Source: Apricaphanius iberus (lineage: Eukaryota; Chordata; Actinopteri; Cyprinodontiformes; Aphaniidae). From it: 64,000 nt of DNA. The stretch is from positions 310,001 through 374,000 of the forward strand of contig JAPXFQ010001936.1 in the NCBI GenBank assembly GCA_028564705.1, read 5' to 3'. The translations under genes were made by a program, and so were the position numbers. The notes beneath the pieces were generated by a model, which was not told the origin of the DNA, made no database searches, and saw only the letters and a list, made by a program, of their open reading frames with translations. Position 1 is the stretch's first letter. The number at the start of each line of letters is the position of its first letter. Below, piece by piece: positions 61,290-64,000 of this stretch.

Positions 61290-61510
61290 ACAGACAGGCA
61301 GGCAAAAATAAGTTTCACAAATCACATAACACTTTTAATTGTTCTGCTAATAGTGTAGAATTATCCAATCCAGGTTTGAAATGTCTGAGTATTGTAGTTT
61401 TTGAGTTACAGCTAAGATAGTGTGGTCCAAATACAGAAAAAAGTGCTGAAATCTGTCTGCATTGAAGTTTCACAAATAACAAAGGTTTCAGCCTCGTGAA
61501 ATGAGAGGTT
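61290..61510 (-). repeat. Satellite-like monomer, orientation 2
   Basis: CCAGGTTTGAAATGTCTGAG, GTTTTTGAGTTACAGCTAAGA and AAAAGTGCTGAAATCTG match the 59245 block. Confidence 0.75.
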
Positions 61511-61909
61511 TCAACCATATATATATAAAAATTTAAAATACTACTTTTTCGATACCATTTAAAAAATGAATAGAATGTTAGTGTTAACCTTTGAAAAAAT
61601 ATGAAGTCCGGTACTTTTAAAAAGCTTACGTTTGGGTCACTTTCAGGAATTTATTTCTGAAAGGTGATCACAAATTTTCTGTACAGCATATTAAAGGGCC
61701 ACACCATGTAGTCCCATTATTTTTTTCTTTAGATCTGTCAGCTCAGCTGGATTCATCTGCTGACGTTACAAATGTTAAAACTGACTACAGCTGCCATGTT
61801 GTATATGTAACTGTTCCCCACAAAAATGAATCTAAAAACATAAATGTGACCACTTATCATTCAGATTTTAGTTTGACTATATATACTGTAGGACTCTAGC
61901 TAGGACTCT

Positions 61910-62373
61910 AGGCTGCATCCGAAACCACTAAATTGGTAAGAGGTCTTACAACAAACCGGATGTGCGTCAGCGTCCGCCATGATAAGATGCATCCGAATTG
62001 GGTTTCCAGTTAGGAAGGAGTTAGGGAAAGTGGCCTATATGCTAACTATCATAGCCACTTTAGCATAGGGACCTCTGATGCTAACTAACTGGCGATTAGG
62101 AGCTATGTGCCATCCCATAATCCCTTGTGTCACAAGACGCCATCATACAAGTCGCCCGGCCCACCTCACGTAAAATAATGAAAATGGCCGAAAGGAAAAA
62201 GACGCGCGCATTTGAGTACAACAACCTCTTGCGAAGGTTTATTTTGATATTCGTCATTCATGTGCGTTTACGTCGCGTAATGACGTCGGGTAGAAAGGCT
62301 GTTCGAAATGGGCACATCCTCGAACGGCTCCCTAGACTACTCGCTAAAGTCTGGCATCTTGACGGATGCAGCC
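61910..62373. mobile_element. Harbinger-like MITE, copy 1
   Basis: The ends GGCTGCATCC and GGATGCAGCC are inverted and flanked by CTA (61907-61909, 62374-62376), a TWA-like 3-bp duplication. The interior includes GCTAACTAACTGGCG and a CGCGTC block. Confidence 0.82.
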
Positions 62374-62412
62374 CTAGCTAGATGCTAGCTAGAACTCACT
62401 GGAGGGATTTTC

Positions 62413-62841
62413 CCTGAATCCGAAACCACTGAATGTTAGCATAACATTGACGCATAACAAAATAAACCTTTGGAAGAGGTTGTTGCACTCTTTTTTACAA
62501 TCTATGACTCACACGCGCGTCTTTTCCCTTTAAAAAAAAAAAGCGTCTTTTCACTTTCGGCCATTTTCGTTATTTTAAGTGAGGTGGGGCGGCGACTTGT
62601 ATTGATGGCGTCTTGTGGCGCAAGGGATTGTGGGATGGCACATAGCTCCTAATCGCCAGTTAGTTAGCATCAGAGGTCCTTATGCTAAAGCGGCTATGAT
62701 AGTTAGCATACAGGCCACTTTCCCTAACTCCTTCCTAACTGGAAGCCCAATTCGGATGCATCTTATCATGGCGGACGCTGCCGCACATCCGGTTTGGCGT
62801 AAGAACTCTTACAAATTTCGTGGTTTCGGCTGCAGCCTATG
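62413..62841. mobile_element. Harbinger-like MITE, copy 2, opposite orientation
   Basis: 62541-62841 is the near-exact reverse complement of about 61910-62210. The ends are CCTGAATCCGAAACCAC and (inverse) GGCTGCAGCCGAAACCAC. It lies in the 3' end of an RTE-like LINE. Confidence 0.8.
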
Positions 62842-62990
62842 TCTCCCAGCTGGCCTGGGAACGCTTCAGGATTCCTCCCGAGGAGCTGGCCCAAGTGGCC
62901 GGGGAGAGGGAAGTCTGGGTATCTTTGCTTAGGCTACTGCCCCGCGACCCGACCCCGGATAAGCGGAAGCTGATGGATGGATGGATTTAC
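62842..62990 (+). mobile_element. RTE-like LINE 3' end with (ATGG)n tail
   Basis: CTCCCAGCTGGCCTGGGAACGC...GGGGAGAGGGAAGTCTGGG...CCCGACCCCGGATAAGCGGAAG then ATGGATGGATGG is a very common teleost non-LTR end. Confidence 0.88.
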
Positions 62991-63348
62991 TGTAGTCAAG
63001 AAGTTTGTATACACACAAAAATACGTCTCTTTTTTTTTCTTCTTTTTTTTTTGCTCTCTGTCGTAACATGAGGTGTTAAATCAGAACAAACTTGAGATCA
63101 CTTACAATTACTTAAATTATTTCTAAATGCCATATTTTGACAGACTGAATATATTTTGGTTCTTCAAAAAGTTTACAGTAAAATGAAGAAATCTTTATTG
63201 TTGTCACAGTATAGATGGCCCTTTGTGATCCTCAGCCACTTCAGTGTAAATGCAGAGTTGAAGCTGACCAAGGAGGCGTTAGGCCAGTGTGAGAAACACC
63301 CCCCTTATTAGAAATACACACCTAGAAATGTGGATGATGGCTAGATAT
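62991..63348. other. Unassigned, possible Tc1-like end scrap
   Basis: ACTGTAGTCAAGAAGTTTGTATACAC (62993-63018) resembles a Tc1-type terminus, but no partner end was found. A TC/T-rich tract follows (63024-63056). Confidence 0.3.
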
Positions 63349-63445
63349 TAGGTTTGTCAAACGGTTACATTTTTAAATCTAATTAATCACAGGGTAGCTG
63401 TGAATTAATCCTGATTAATAAACATTCATAAATATGACTAAAAAC
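63349..63445. mobile_element. hAT-like terminal fragment
   Basis: TAGGTTTGTCAAACGGTTAC...AATCTAATTAATCACAG...GATTAAT resembles the left end of a widespread hAT-like family. The right end is not seen in the window. Confidence 0.55.
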
Positions 63446-64000
63446 TACAATTGTGGTGTAAAGGGACAAATCCAACTGCCGTAGCTCTTTTTTCATGAAA
63501 TAAATGAAAGATTAATAGTTTTTTTTTTTACTCCAAAATCACATTTACACATGCACCTTTTAAACTATTGATCTTTAGCTAGCGCGTAGGCAAACTAACT
63601 GGCTGACATTTTCTGTATATACAGCTGACTGTTATCAATGTTGGACAACCCTGATCTTCCTCTTAATAGGACTATCCTACGACAACAGAATGATTATCAG
63701 TCAGAGGCTTAAACAGTTTAGCTAGAACAGACTGCTACTGTAGATGAGGAAACACTGAGCTGTCTATAGAGCTACTGGTTCAGACTGGGATCACTCTGTT
63801 CACACTGGGAGAACCTGCAAGAGCTCCACTTTAGGTCATCAGAGTATGAGAAGATATGAGTTAGAGAAAAGGCTGTTATATTTCTGCTGTTCTTTATTGT
63901 TTCCACACAGCTGCTGCTACAGGTTTGGGTGATATAAATGTGAGGAGGGAGATGATATGTGTGATCTCATATAATCATCAAAATATCAGATCAATCAGCA
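63446..64000. other. Unassigned interval to window end
   Basis: No ORF or repeat recognised. Confidence 0.4.

Overview
The window looks like repeat-dense genomic DNA of a ray-finned (teleost) fish. The evidence is intron-split C2H2 zinc-finger genes with fish-type acidic N-termini, L2-type LINEs whose tails end in (GAATT)n-like repeats, many Tc1/mariner, hAT, PIF/Harbinger-like and CACTA-like DNA transposons, tRNA-headed SINEs and an endogenous retrovirus fragment. The species cannot be named from the sequence. No rRNA gene, genuine tRNA gene, CRISPR array or bacterial-type operon was seen.

Host genes. Two related zinc-finger genes lie about 30 kb apart in opposite orientation. The plus-strand gene has its coding exon at 13676-14779 (six fingers). 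The minus-strand gene has its coding exon at 46253-43881 (19 intact and 2 decayed fingers). Both begin just after a splice acceptor with nearly the same 15-nt leader before ATG-TCT. In the minus-strand gene the sixth codon of that ancestral start is TAG, so translation probably begins 25 codons later. A GC-richer exon-like block with a minus-strand splice donor at 59937 is a candidate 5' exon of this gene.

Layout. 1-476: LINE fragment. 1164-6231: possible hAT remnant holding a broken endogenous retrovirus (LTR, primer site, long leader, truncated gag). 6330-7935 and 7948-11923: two Tc1-like elements set in a TA repeat; the second holds a 2.1-kb hAT-type element that itself carries a retroposon with a small membrane/coiled-coil ORF. 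12340-16560: LINE ORF1 relic, zinc-finger gene and its 3' UTR. 16592-20920: MITEs, an L1/Tx1 relic and an L2 relic. 20921-25552: CACTA-like element inserted in that L2, containing an intact DD38E Tc1-like transposon and a Harbinger-type MITE. 25584-31730: LINE broken by a Tc1-like element that itself received three later insertions. 33635-38997: a nearly intact L2 LINE with ORF1 and ORF2 in one frame separated by a single TGA. 39606-43840: hAT-like element, SINEs and L2 relics. 43881-46343: second zinc-finger gene. 46705-54240: L2 3' end, hAT transposase relic, hAT MITE, Tc1-like relic and diverged repeat units. 54241-64000: LINE scraps, satellite-like repeats in opposite orientations, AT-rich inverted minisatellites, a head-to-head MITE pair and hAT ends.

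How it fits together. Most of the window is transposon-derived, and target-site duplications give a relative order of insertions in several nests. The elements that look most recently competent are the DD38E transposon (21689-23306) and the L2 LINE (33635-38997). Coordinates of degraded repeats are estimates by eye; family names rest on motifs and termini, not on database searches.
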